Of a stretch of 64,000 nucleotides of DNA, positions 15,898 to 23,863 are shown in pieces. The notes under the pieces are model-generated. The model was not told the origin of the DNA, did no database searches, and was given only the letters and a program-made list of their open reading frames with translations. Source of the DNA: Hyalangium ruber (lineage in GTDB: Bacteria > Myxococcota > Myxococcia > Myxococcales > Myxococcaceae). Position 1 is the first letter of the stretch. Every line of letters begins with the position of its first letter. The DNA lies in NCBI RefSeq assembly GCF_034259325.1, contig NZ_JAXIVS010000012.1, forward strand, positions 248,001-312,000, given 5' to 3'. Both the position numbers and the translations under genes were made by a program.

Positions 15898-16911
15898 GTG
15901 GCCGCGCCCCTGCCCGCCTTCGTGGCACGGCGCCGCCCGGACTGGGAGGCCCTCCAGGCGCTGCTCTCCCGCCAGCGCGCCGGCACCCTGCGCCTGGCCG
16001 AGCTGCGCACGCTGGACACGCTGTACCGCCGCGCCTCGGCGGACCTGGCGCACGCGCAGACGTTCTATCCGGGCACGGACGCGCACCGCTTCCTGAACCA
16101 GCTCTGTGGCCAGGCCTACGGCGCCATCTACCAGCCTCCCCGGGAGCGCTGGGTCGCCGTGCGCGACTTCTTCCGGCGCGACTTCCCCGCCACCCTGCGC
16201 GCCGAGGGGCGCTTCGTCGCGGTGAGCGCGGCCTTCTTCATCCTCGGCCTGCTGCTGGGCTCGCTGGTGGTGCTCCTGGAGCCGCGCGGCGCGGAGCTGC
16301 TGGTGCCCGAGGGCGTGCGCAACTACGTGGCCGAGGGGCGGATGTGGACCGATGACCTGCTCTCGGTGGCTCCGCCCAACGCGGTGGCCTCGGGCATCGC
16401 CACCAACAACCTCACCGTCATCATCTTCGCCTTCGCCTCGGGCATCGTCTTCGGCCTGGGCACGGTGTTCACCCTGGTCAACAACGGGGTGATGATCGGC
16501 GCCACCGCCGCGCACTGTGTCCACCAGGGCATGGGCCTGGGGCTGCTGGACTTCGTCTCCGCGCACGGGCCGGTGGAGCTGTCCATCATCGTCATCGCCG
16601 GCGGCGCGGGGCTCATCCTCGGGCAGGCGCTGATCGACCCGGGCGAGCTGCCTCGCGCACAAGCGCTCACGGTGCGCGGCAAGGCGGCGGTGAAGCTGGT
16701 GCTCGGCTGCGCACCGTTCCTGGCCTGCATCGGCGTGGTGGAGGGCTACATCTCCCCCGGCAACCTCTTCCCCACCTGGCTCAAGGTGTCGCTGGGGCTG
16801 ACGCTCGGGGGGCTGTTCTGGCTCTACCTGCTGCGCGCCGGGAGGGCCGACGACATGACCGAGTCCTCGGTGAGCCTGCGCTGGGCGGCGGCCTCCTCGC
16901 GCTTGCGCTGA
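15898..16911 (+). CDS. SpoIIM-like (stage II sporulation protein M) membrane protein
   Basis: 337 residues starting at GTG 15898, 2 bp after the RDD gene. A soluble N-terminal helical part (about 1-110, 'LRTLDTLYRRASADLAHAQTF') precedes several membrane segments: 'FVAVSAAFFILGLLLGSLVVLL', 'NNLTVIIFAFASGIVFGLGTVF', 'LSIIVIAGGAGLILGQALI', 'LVLGCAPFLACIGVVEGYI' and 'VSLGLTLGGLFWLYLL'. The 'GPVELSIIVIAGGAGL' segment is the family hallmark. Despite the name, such proteins occur in non-sporulating bacteria and their role is unclear. Its last 88 bp overlap the convergent J-domain gene. Confidence 0.85.
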   Translation: MAAPLPAFVARRRPDWEALQALLSRQRAGTLRLAELRTLDTLYRRASADLAHAQTFYPGTDAHRFLNQLCGQAYGAIYQPPRERWVAVRDFFRRDFPATLRAEGRFVAVSAAFFILGLLLGSLVVLLEPRGAELLVPEGVRNYVAEGRMWTDDLLSVAPPNAVASGIATNNLTVIIFAFASGIVFGLGTVFTLVNNGVMIGATAAHCVHQGMGLGLLDFVSAHGPVELSIIVIAGGAGLILGQALIDPGELPRAQALTVRGKAAVKLVLGCAPFLACIGVVEGYISPGNLFPTWLKVSLGLTLGGLFWLYLLRAGRADDMTESSVSLRWAAASSRLR

Positions 16912-17348
16912 CGGTGGCGGAGGATGCGCTCGTACGCGTCATTCAGCTCGCGCATCTTCTCGGCCGAGCCGCCGCGGTCCGGGTGGCGCTCCATGGCCAG
17001 CTCGCGGTAGCGGGTGCGCACTGCGTCCGGCGAGTCCAGCGGGGAGACGCCCAGCACGTGGTACGGGTCCTGCTCCTCCAGGGCGGACAGCCAGCGCTCC
17101 AGCCGGTCCTTCACCTGGATGAAGTTGGCGTCCTCGGCGGAGGTGTCCTTGGCGGGGTGGGTGCGCACCTTGGCGTCGGTGCGGAAGATGTCCGTATAGG
17201 TGCTGGACACCCACCGGTGGCAGGAACCACAGCGGAAGTACTTCACCCGCCGCCCGGTGCCCTCGTGCAGGGTCATCCGGACATGGCAGTGGGTACACTC
17301 CACCTCGACGTTCTCCAGGGTCTGCCAGTTCACCGCTGCCGCGCTCAT
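16824..17348 (-). CDS. J-domain protein with N-terminal zinc ribbon
   Basis: 174 residues. A four-Cys zinc-ribbon-like module at the N-terminus ('CTHCHVRM' and 'FRCGSCHRW') is followed by a spacer. A DnaJ J-domain lies at about 98-160 ('DPYHVLGVSPLDSPDAVRTRYRELAMERHPDRGG') with the essential HPD intact, so it should stimulate an Hsp70. The C-terminal tail is basic. The start is the ATG at 17348. Its 3' end overlaps the convergent SpoIIM-like gene by 88 bp, so the last ~29 codons are also coding on the other strand. It is not a full DnaJ, since the Gly/Phe and substrate domains are missing. Confidence 0.87.
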   Translation of the reverse strand: MSAAAVNWQTLENVEVECTHCHVRMTLHEGTGRRVKYFRCGSCHRWVSSTYTDIFRTDAKVRTHPAKDTSAEDANFIQVKDRLERWLSALEEQDPYHVLGVSPLDSPDAVRTRYRELAMERHPDRGGSAEKMRELNDAYERILRHRQRKREEAAAQRRLTEDSVMSSALPARSR

Positions 17349-17453
17349 GGCCGCTTCGCTCTCCTGTAGGCGCAACACGCCTGTAGCACCGACACCCTCT
17401 CACGATCGGCGATCCCGTCAAGAAAATGTCAGTCGAGCGGTAGCGGCGGCGCC

Positions 17454-18017
17454 TTAGACCTCAATGAACCGGGTGCCGGTGAGGCCCTCCTGCTCCATGG
17501 CCTGCTTCAGGTTCTCGGAGACGATGAGGGCCACCGTCCAGCCCCAGGGGCGAAAGATGCGGGCCCCTTCCACCTTCGTGGGGTCGATGCGCAGGCCGGC
17601 GACGACCCGGTACTGGCCCACCTTCTCCGGCTGACCATCTTCGGGTGTGAAGCGCTGCACCTCCTCGCAGCGCGCCTCATCGATGCAGCGGATGACGCGC
17701 AGGGGATTGAGGATGAAGTAGGGCTCCGGGTGAACTTCCACCTTGGCGGGCAGGAACTGCGCCTCGCCAATCCCCTCGCGCTCGAAGAGCCGAGCGACGC
17801 GGCCATGCACGACGATGACGCCCAGGCCCGTGAGGCTGAAGTCGAGGGGGCGCCCAGGAAGCGACACCTCAAGCCGAGGCACTTCTTTCAGCTCGACAGC
17901 ACGGCCCTCAACGAACTGCCAGGGATCCACCTCGCGCCCATGCGCGTCGAAGGGGCTCTTCAAGACCCACCGCCCAGGAATGAGCATGTTGCTGCGCAGC
18001 TCGAAATATCGCGCCAT
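17454..18017 (-). CDS. Probable immunity protein (Imm11/DUF1629-like) for the adjacent AHH toxin
   Basis: 187 residues, soluble, without signal peptide. It resembles the Imm11/DUF1629 immunity-type family common in myxobacteria ('MARYFELRSNMLIPGRWVLKSP', 'GLGVIVVHGRVARLFEREG', 'PYFILNPLRVIRCIDEAR'). The gene starts 11 bp after the toxin gene stop on the same strand, as expected for a toxin-immunity pair. The family name rests on my recall of these short patterns; the immunity role is inferred from the family and from position. Confidence 0.7.
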   Translation of the reverse strand: MARYFELRSNMLIPGRWVLKSPFDAHGREVDPWQFVEGRAVELKEVPRLEVSLPGRPLDFSLTGLGVIVVHGRVARLFEREGIGEAQFLPAKVEVHPEPYFILNPLRVIRCIDEARCEEVQRFTPEDGQPEKVGQYRVVAGLRIDPTKVEGARIFRPWGWTVALIVSENLKQAMEQEGLTGTRFIEV

Positions 18018-18028
18018 TCCCGTGCCCC

Positions 18029-19387
18029 CTAAGGTTCAGCCCGAGCCTGGGTCAGCAGTCGATGGAGCCGAGTTCCAGGTGTACAGACATCTCGCGCGAT
18101 CATCCTGAGCTCTCGAACCAGGTGGGTGCGGCATTGTTCCGTGGTGCGGCACAGCGCGAGCGCTTGCTGAAGTCTTTGGAAGACTTCCTCGTGGTACGCC
18201 TGGGGATGAGGCCCTTGATGCGCTCGGAGATAGACACGGTTCTCTGCCGCACCCAGCCCCATCCCCGCTCTGGCGAAGAGTTCCTCGAATAGCGGCGTCC
18301 AGGGGCCTCCTCGCGCCGTCGAGGTGTCGTTCTTATCCGTGGCCAGGTGGTGCCAGCGATAGCCGTCCTTCTTCTGAGTGCCATCGGTGCAGGCCGCTCC
18401 CGCATCTCCCTGTGCCGAGCTGGCCGCCGTGCCCATCGCCGCACCCGCCACAACCAGCGTGCCGTCGGCGACCGCATGCGCCGTCATCGAGGCACCCATT
18501 GTCAGCCCTCCAGCCACCGCGTACCGAGGGGGACCCATCATTCCCAAGAGTCCTCCCGGCGGTACTCGAGGCAGCGCCCTACCGACACCGAAGCTGGCCA
18601 CCATCACCAACACCCGCAGCCCCGTGCCCCCTACCGCCCTCCCGAAGCGCTCCGCCACCGCTTCCAGCTCTTCCACCGTCGTGGCGGCCTCGGCCTCCTC
18701 ATACAGTCGCAGGCAGGCCAGCGCCACGTGCCGCAACTCCAACGCCCCCACCAATAGGGCCAGTCTCACCGTCAGCGCAGCGGCAAAGGACTTCGAGAAG
18801 AATGGCTCGGGCACCGTCCACGCCGCGAAGTACACCAGGATCGACAGCGCCACGCTGGCCCGGAACACTGGCGACTGGAACAACTCCTGCGCCGCTCCTC
18901 GGAAGCCTGCGCCCATGTAGCGCGGTGACACCTTGAGCGCCATGTAGAGCCGACTCTTCTCCAGCACCTCTGGTAGGGGGAGCAGCGGCGGGCCGTATCG
19001 GGCGATGAACTCCGCGCGCAGTCGCTCCTCCCACGCGGAGCGTGTACCAGCAGCCGAGCCCCAGCGCTTCGCAGCGAGCACGATGGTCCTTGGTGGAGAC
19101 GCCGCGGCCTGCTGGAGCGCCTCATCCAGCACCGCAAGCACCGCTTGGGCGTCTTCCACCCGCAGTGCCCCATGTGCCAGATCGGGAGGCAGTGGCTCGA
19201 AGGAGAGCCGCAGCTCGCCACCAGGCAGCTCACTCACCTCCACCGCTCCCTGCGCTGCCGAATGAGTTCTGCTCGAAGAAGCGCCCCCTTCCAGGGACGC
19301 TGCGCACGAAGACAGAACGAGAGACAGAGCCCCAGCCATGCACAGCGATACGCGGGCCATGAGCAGGGCTGAGCGCGTTCTCTCCAT
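18029..19387 (-). CDS. AHH-nuclease lipoprotein toxin (SitA5-like)
   Basis: 452 residues. The ATG at 19387 follows CGGAG. A lipoprotein signal ends at 'LSLVLSSC'. A putative membrane-spanning or hydrophobic stretch near the middle ('ASVALSILVYFAAWTV') and an Ala/Gly-rich segment follow. The C-terminal ~110 residues are an AHH-type nuclease domain: 'WHHLATDKN' (His346-His347) and downstream 'ENRVYLRAHQGPHPQAYHEEVFQRL'. This layout matches SitA toxins of Myxococcus, lipoproteins passed between kin by TraA/TraB outer-membrane exchange. A probable immunity gene follows after 11 bp. The AHH call is good; assignment to the SitA5 family is from recall. Confidence 0.78.
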   Translation of the reverse strand: MERTRSALLMARVSLCMAGALSLVLSSCAASLEGGASSSRTHSAAQGAVEVSELPGGELRLSFEPLPPDLAHGALRVEDAQAVLAVLDEALQQAAASPPRTIVLAAKRWGSAAGTRSAWEERLRAEFIARYGPPLLPLPEVLEKSRLYMALKVSPRYMGAGFRGAAQELFQSPVFRASVALSILVYFAAWTVPEPFFSKSFAAALTVRLALLVGALELRHVALACLRLYEEAEAATTVEELEAVAERFGRAVGGTGLRVLVMVASFGVGRALPRVPPGGLLGMMGPPRYAVAGGLTMGASMTAHAVADGTLVVAGAAMGTAASSAQGDAGAACTDGTQKKDGYRWHHLATDKNDTSTARGGPWTPLFEELFARAGMGLGAAENRVYLRAHQGPHPQAYHEEVFQRLQQALALCRTTEQCRTHLVRELRMIARDVCTPGTRLHRLLTQARAEP

Positions 19388-19490
19388 GCTCCGAAGTATC
19401 CGCGATAACCCGTAGAAATGACGGCGAATGCCGATCCCGTCTCGTCCGAGGGCTGGTAAAACCCCTCCATCCCCTCTTCCGAGGCACGCC

Positions 19491-19988
19491 ATGCGTTACC
19501 TCCTGTTCGCCGGCCTCTTGCTGGCCGCCTCCCCCACGCTCGCCCAGAGCGCCCCCGAGTCCGCCGCCACTGGCGCTCCCGTGGGCCCGGATGCCGCGCT
19601 CCTGCGAGGCCTGCTGTGGGCCTCCGAGCCCACTCCCGAGGAAATCCGCGCCATGGCCATCGAGGACCTGGCGCTCCTGGGTGACCCGCGCGCCCTCAAC
19701 CCGCTCGCCACGCTGCTGTGGGACCCGAACCCGCGCGTCCAGGCCGCCGCCCTGCGCGCCGTGGCCCTCTTCCAGCACCCCCGCGCCGAGGAGATCCTCT
19801 CCGCCGTGGTGCGCCACCCCAAGCTGCCCGATACCCTGAAGATCCAGGCCCTGGATGGGTTGCTCTACCAGCGCACCGCCAGCGCCCGCGCCACCGTCGA
19901 GGCCGCGTCCAAGGATCCCCGTCTACCCCTGGCCATCCAGTCCGCCGCGCTCAATGTGGCGGCCCGCTGGGGCGGCCCCCGCCAGTAA
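19491..19988 (+). CDS. Secreted HEAT-repeat protein
   Basis: 165 residues. A Sec signal peptide ('MRYLLFAGLLLAASPTLAQ') is followed by about three HEAT-like repeats ('MAIEDLALLGDPRALNPLATLLWDPNPRVQAAALRAVALF', 'HPKLPDTLKIQALDGLL'). No enzyme motif is seen. It is likely a periplasmic interaction protein. It precedes proC by 18 bp on the same strand, so it may head the proC-divIVA operon. It faces the toxin gene divergently across ~100 bp. Confidence 0.75.
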   Translation: MRYLLFAGLLLAASPTLAQSAPESAATGAPVGPDAALLRGLLWASEPTPEEIRAMAIEDLALLGDPRALNPLATLLWDPNPRVQAAALRAVALFQHPRAEEILSAVVRHPKLPDTLKIQALDGLLYQRTASARATVEAASKDPRLPLAIQSAALNVAARWGGPRQ

Positions 19989-20006
19989 CCCCCGGAGTCT
20001 CATTCC

Positions 20007-20840
20007 ATGCTCGATCGCACCATCGCCTTCCTCGGCACCGGCAACATGGCCGAGGCCCTCATCAAGGGCCTGCTGCGCGCCGGAACCGCGCGCCCCGAGT
20101 CCATCATCGCCACCGGCCGGCGCGCCGATCGCCTCGAGGAGATGCAGCGCATCTATGGCGTGCGCACCACCCTGGACAACGTGGCCGCCGCGCGCCAGGC
20201 CGACATCGTCGTGCTCTCCGTCAAGCCGCAGGCCATGGACAAGCTGCTCGTCCAGGTGGCCCCCGCGCTCGACCACAGCAAGCTGCTCATCTCCGTGGCC
20301 GCCGGCGTCCCCATCGCCGCCCTGGAGCGCCGGCTCGGGGCCGGGGCCCGCATCATCCGCACCATGCCCAACACCCCCTCCCTGGTGGGCGCGGGCGCTT
20401 GCGCCCTGTCCCGGGGCGAGCACGCCAGCGAAGAGGATCTCGCCGTCGCCAGCCGCATCTTCCAGTCCGTGGGCATCACCACCGTGGTGGACGAGAACCT
20501 GCTGGACGCCGTCACCGGCCTGTCGGGCAGCGGCCCCGCCTACATCTTCCTCGTCATCGAGGCGCTCTCGGACGCGGGGGTGAAGGTGGGACTGCCCCGC
20601 TACACCGCCCTGAAGCTCGCCGCCCAGACGGTGCTCGGCAGCGCCCAGCTCCTCATTGAGACCAACGCCCACCCCGGCCACCTCAAGGACCAGGTGACCA
20701 GCCCCGGCGGCACCGCGATCGCTGGCTTGCATACCCTGGAGGCAGGCGGGCTGCGCACCACGTTGATCAACGCCGTGGAGGCCGCCACCCGCCGCGCCAA
20801 GGAGCTGGGAGAGCAGTTCCTGGAGAAGTCCGAGCGCTGA
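20007..20840 (+). CDS. proC: Pyrroline-5-carboxylate reductase
   Basis: 277 residues, normal length. It catalyses the last step of proline synthesis, NAD(P)H-dependent reduction of pyrroline-5-carboxylate, in the cytoplasm. The N-terminal Rossmann loop is 'FLGTGNMAEALIKGLL'. The P5CR signature is seen at 'RTMPNTPSLVGAG' and in the C-terminal dimerisation part 'DQVTSPGGTAIAGLHTLEAGGLRTTLINAVEAATRRAKELG'. It lies in a tight plus-strand run with the DivIVA gene, which begins 16 bp later. The linkage of proC with divIVA-like and DUF167 genes is seen widely in bacteria. Confidence 0.97.
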   Translation: MLDRTIAFLGTGNMAEALIKGLLRAGTARPESIIATGRRADRLEEMQRIYGVRTTLDNVAAARQADIVVLSVKPQAMDKLLVQVAPALDHSKLLISVAAGVPIAALERRLGAGARIIRTMPNTPSLVGAGACALSRGEHASEEDLAVASRIFQSVGITTVVDENLLDAVTGLSGSGPAYIFLVIEALSDAGVKVGLPRYTALKLAAQTVLGSAQLLIETNAHPGHLKDQVTSPGGTAIAGLHTLEAGGLRTTLINAVEAATRRAKELGEQFLEKSER

Positions 20841-20856
20841 CCTATACTCGGCCTCC

Positions 20857-21384
20857 ATGAAGATCACCCCGCTCGACATCCGCCAGAAGCGGTTCGAAAC
20901 CGCCCTCCGAGGCTTCTCCCGCCGCGAGGTGGAGGCCTACCTGGAGCTGCTCGCCGGGGAGTTCGAGGAAGTCGTCAAGGAGAACATCGCCCTCAAGGAA
21001 GAGCTCAAGCGCGCCCAGCTGCGCATCGAGCAGTACCAGGAGCGCGAGCGCACCCTCCAGGAGACGATGGTCACCGCGCAGAAGATCAGCGAGGACCTCA
21101 AGGACGCCGCCAAGAAGGAGGCGGAGATCATCATCGCCGACGCCGAGCACCAGGCGGAGAAGATCGTCCACGGCGCCCACCAGAAGCTCGTGCAAGTCGT
21201 CGAGGACATCAACGAGCTCAAGCGCCAGCGCACCCAGTTCGAGTCCCAGGTGCGCTCGGTCGTAGACGCCCACCGCAAGCTGCTGGAGACCTTCAGCACC
21301 CCCAGCTTCGCCGACCGCGACTACGCCCGCATCGAAGACAACGTGTCCTTCCTCTCCCAGAAGAAGGCCACCAACGGCGAGTAG
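20857..21384 (+). CDS. divIVA: DivIVA-domain coiled-coil protein
   Basis: 175 residues. The N-terminal DivIVA membrane-targeting motif is clear ('MKITPLDIRQKRFETALRGFSRREVEAYLELLAGEFEEV'). A long, highly charged coiled coil follows from about 40 to 150. In other bacteria DivIVA binds curved membranes and places division or growth factors. It lies between proC (16 bp upstream) and a DUF167 gene that starts 3 bp after its stop, so translation is probably coupled. Confidence 0.9.
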   Translation: MKITPLDIRQKRFETALRGFSRREVEAYLELLAGEFEEVVKENIALKEELKRAQLRIEQYQERERTLQETMVTAQKISEDLKDAAKKEAEIIIADAEHQAEKIVHGAHQKLVQVVEDINELKRQRTQFESQVRSVVDAHRKLLETFSTPSFADRDYARIEDNVSFLSQKKATNGE

Positions 21385-21387
21385 TCC

Positions 21388-21687
21388 GTGGCGCCGCCCT
21401 GGCTCAAGCCCGTGCCGGGCGGTGTGGAGGTGGCGGTGCTCGTGCAGCCCCGCGCCTCACACACCCGCGTGGTGGGCGAGCACGATGGGCTCTTGAAGAT
21501 CCAGCTCGCCGCGCCCCCGGTGGACGGAGAGGCCAACGCGGCCCTGGTGGAGTTCCTGAGCAAGCTCCTGGGAGTCCCCCGACGACAGGTGACCCTGGTC
21601 GCCGGTGACGCGTCGCGTCGCAAGCGTGTGGTCATCCAAGGAGTTGATGCCGCACAGGTCGAGGCTGTTATGTCTACGGGACCGTGA
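21388..21687 (+). CDS. DUF167/YggU-family protein
   Basis: 99 residues starting at GTG, 3 bp after the DivIVA stop. It matches the UPF0235/YggU family: 'GGVEVAVLVQPRASHTRVVGEHDGLLKIQLAAPPVDGEANAALVEFLSKLLGVPRRQVTLVAGDASRRKRV'. Structures of the family show a small alpha/beta fold; the function is not known. Its last codons overlap the following gene (GTGA). Confidence 0.92.
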   Translation: MAPPWLKPVPGGVEVAVLVQPRASHTRVVGEHDGLLKIQLAAPPVDGEANAALVEFLSKLLGVPRRQVTLVAGDASRRKRVVIQGVDAAQVEAVMSTGP

Positions 21688-22832
21688 GTCTCGTCATGCG
21701 CCTGCTTTTGCTCCTGTCCGTGCTCCTGGCCGCGCCCCTGGCTCTTGCCCAGGAGGGGGGCGCGAGCACCCATGGTCAGGAGGAGCCGGCCCTGGTGCCC
21801 CGGGCGCTGCCGGACACCGTGGCGGGGGAAGTCACCACCCCGCGCTTCCGCATCCTTTATACGAAGCGCGCCGAGGGCTCGGCCCGGGCCCTGGCCCAGG
21901 AGATCGAGACGGTGCGCGAGTCCTTCGTGAAGGTGCTCGGGCGCGACTGGCCCGGCATCACGGAGATCCGCATTGGCGTGGGGCGCGAGGAGTACGAGGC
22001 ACTGGCCCTGCCCGGAGGCCGCCCGCCGCGCTGGGCCGTGGCGCTGGCCTACCCCACGCACGGCATCGTCCTGCTGGACGCGCTGAGCCTCAAGGGGCCA
22101 GAGGGCCCCATCACCCTGCGGCACGAGCTGGCCCACGTGGCGCTCGGGCAACTGGGCCGCACCTGGCCCCGCTGGTTCCAGGAGGGCATGGCCCAGCACC
22201 TGACCGGCGAGCGCATCGCCGTCACCCACTACGCGGCCCTCTTCCGCGCGGTGGCGCAGGATCACGTCTTCCACTTCGAGGATCTGGCCGACGGCTGGCC
22301 GGACATGCGCGCGGACGTGGAGATCGCCTACGCCCAGAGCGCCGACTTCGTGGCGTACCTGGCCGGGCGCCACGGCCCGGGAGCCATGGGGGAGCTGCTG
22401 GACGGGGTGTCCGCGGGCGAGCGCTTCGAGACGGCGTTCGGCAAGGCTTTCCACTCCTCTCTCTCGGTGGAGGAGACGGCCTGGAGCGAGGGCCTGTCCA
22501 CGCGCTTCGGCTGGCTGCCGCTCACCACGAGCATGCAGTTGGTGTGGCTGCTGGCCCCCGCCCTGTGCGTGGTGGCCTACATCCGCCGCCGTCACCAGCA
22601 CTCCGCCCGCCTGGAGGCCATGGCCGCCGAAGAGGCCGCCGAGGATGCCGCTGAGGCCGCCGCGCTCCGGGTGCTGGCCGCCGAGGCCGCGCAGCAGGGC
22701 CTGCCACCGCCGCCGCCGCAGGACACCTCCCCGCCCGAGTGGGCCGAGGTGCCCCGCCGGGAAGAGCCTCGCGAGTTCCCCGAGGACTTCGCGGCGGACG
22801 GGACGCGGCCTCCCAAGCCCACCCTCCACTGA
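21684..22832 (+). CDS. Membrane-bound peptidase MA-family metallohydrolase
   Basis: 382 residues. Signal peptide ('MRLLLLLSVLLAAPLALAQ'), then a thermolysin-like fold with the zinc motif HELAH at about residue 150 ('TLRHELAHVALGQL'). A downstream 'WFQEGMAQHL' supplies the glutamate of an HExxH-...-E gluzincin. One membrane segment follows ('LVWLLAPALCVVAYIRRR'). The tail is Ala/Glu/Pro-rich. The start GTG at 21684 overlaps the previous stop; an ATG at 21696 is equally possible. It is likely periplasmic, anchored in the inner membrane. The substrate is unknown. Confidence 0.82.
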   Translation: MSLVMRLLLLLSVLLAAPLALAQEGGASTHGQEEPALVPRALPDTVAGEVTTPRFRILYTKRAEGSARALAQEIETVRESFVKVLGRDWPGITEIRIGVGREEYEALALPGGRPPRWAVALAYPTHGIVLLDALSLKGPEGPITLRHELAHVALGQLGRTWPRWFQEGMAQHLTGERIAVTHYAALFRAVAQDHVFHFEDLADGWPDMRADVEIAYAQSADFVAYLAGRHGPGAMGELLDGVSAGERFETAFGKAFHSSLSVEETAWSEGLSTRFGWLPLTTSMQLVWLLAPALCVVAYIRRRHQHSARLEAMAAEEAAEDAAEAAALRVLAAEAAQQGLPPPPPQDTSPPEWAEVPRREEPREFPEDFAADGTRPPKPTLH

Positions 22833-22846
22833 CCCACCGTCAGGGG

Positions 22847-22878
22847 CGTGGACGGTAGGAAAAGCCCTTCCCACGTCC
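22847..22878 (+). terminator. Possible hairpin terminator
   Basis: CGTGG at 22847-22851 can pair with CCACG at 22871-22875, with GGAA/TTCC inside. It sits 15 bp after the metallohydrolase stop. The following sequence (ATCCTTTCGG) has only a weak T-run, so termination is uncertain. Confidence 0.35.
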
Positions 22879-23035
22879 ATCCTTTCGGAACCTCTACCGG
22901 AGAAATTACGGCTCCACGCCCCCCCTCCTGGGCAGTGGATCTGTCCAAGGGTCTGTATTTCTTGAGTTTTACGACTCCGAGCGCGTTGGCCAGCGACTTG
23001 CTTTGTCTGGGCTCGCGATGCGGAGGACGGCGGAA

Positions 23036-23551
23036 ATGACGGAACGAAGCAGGCGGGCAGTAGGAGTGGCGCGGGTCTTCACCCAGCAGCCGGACCGGTT
23101 GGCCGCCGCGTGGAGGCGGGTGCGGTGCATGGGCAGCTCGCAGATGCACCCGCCGCCGAGCCTGCTGGATGGGTTGGTGGAGCCGTTCATCCGCGAGCTG
23201 GGGCTGAGCATCGGCGGGGACGAGACGAGCCCCTGGAGCCGCACGCGGGCGGTGCTGCGCCTGTCTCCGGAGCGCGGGGCGCGGGCCCTCTATGACGAGT
23301 TCGCGGTGCTGCGGCGCTGCCTGGTGGATGCGGTGGAGGTGCTGGGGGGTGGGGATCCGGAGCGCGCGGTGGTGAACCGCGCCCTGGACGAGGCGGTGGA
23401 TTCGGCGGTGGCGCTGTTGCAGCGCATGGTGGATGCGTCGGCCGAGGGGCCGCGCGTTCCCTTCGGAGGATTGGTGGTGGAGTGCTTCGAGCGGCCGACG
23501 GAGGCCCGGGCTCGCCCGGGCGCCGAGGCTGCACGAGCCGCGCTCCACTAA
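23036..23551 (+). CDS. Hypothetical helical protein
   Basis: 171 residues; I do not recognise the family with confidence. The ATG at 23036 is preceded by GGAGG at good spacing, better than the earlier ATG at 23018. It is mostly helical: 'LLDGLVEPFIRELGLSIGGDETSPWSRTRAVLRLSPERG' followed by 'LYDEFAVLRRCLVDAVEVLG' and 'LDEAVDSAVALLQRMV'. The layout recalls the RsbRD/histidine-kinase N-terminal helical bundle, but this is only a resemblance. A strong terminator lies about 255 bp downstream. Confidence 0.65.
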   Translation: MTERSRRAVGVARVFTQQPDRLAAAWRRVRCMGSSQMHPPPSLLDGLVEPFIRELGLSIGGDETSPWSRTRAVLRLSPERGARALYDEFAVLRRCLVDAVEVLGGGDPERAVVNRALDEAVDSAVALLQRMVDASAEGPRVPFGGLVVECFERPTEARARPGAEAARAALH

Positions 23552-23805
23552 CGGGAGTGCCGACCCGTCCGGCTTGATGCTGCCGCAAGGGAGCGTCCGA
23601 GGGCCGGCGGAGGATGGGGGCGTGCTGCCGGGCTATGGGGAGCCCAGGCGGCGCGAAACGGGGTGTGCTCCCTACGGGGGTGGGTGAGCGCACGAAGGGG
23701 CCGCACGGGAAACGCGTGGATGGGGGTCCGCGCGCCTCTTGTCGGCCGGACGGGTCGGCCGTGTTGTCGCAGTCTGGGGATGCAGTTGCAGGGAGGGGGA
23801 ACTCG
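23552..23805. other. Non-coding region between the helical hypothetical gene and polA
   Basis: About 250 bp, G-rich on the plus strand, with repeated 'GGGG' tracts. No frame has a ribosome site or recognisable protein. It is probably 3' untranslated sequence of the plus-strand gene leading to the terminator. I see no RNA gene in it. Confidence 0.5.
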
Positions 23806-23850
23806 GGAGGGAGCGTCTTCGGGGGTAGACGCTCCCTCCTGTGACTTTTT
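23806..23850 (+). terminator. Strong intrinsic terminator
   Basis: A perfect 13-bp stem: GGAGGGAGCGTCT at 23806-23818 pairs with 23827-23839 around an 8-nt loop. TTTTT follows at 23846-23850. It ends plus-strand transcription just before the convergent polA gene. On the minus strand no T-run follows. Confidence 0.85.
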
Positions 23851-23863
23851 GGGGGTCCGTCGT

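Noticed and set aside
15898-16911. SpoIIM-like name as evidence of endospore formation
   Set aside because: The family is widespread in non-endospore formers and no other sporulation genes of that type are present.
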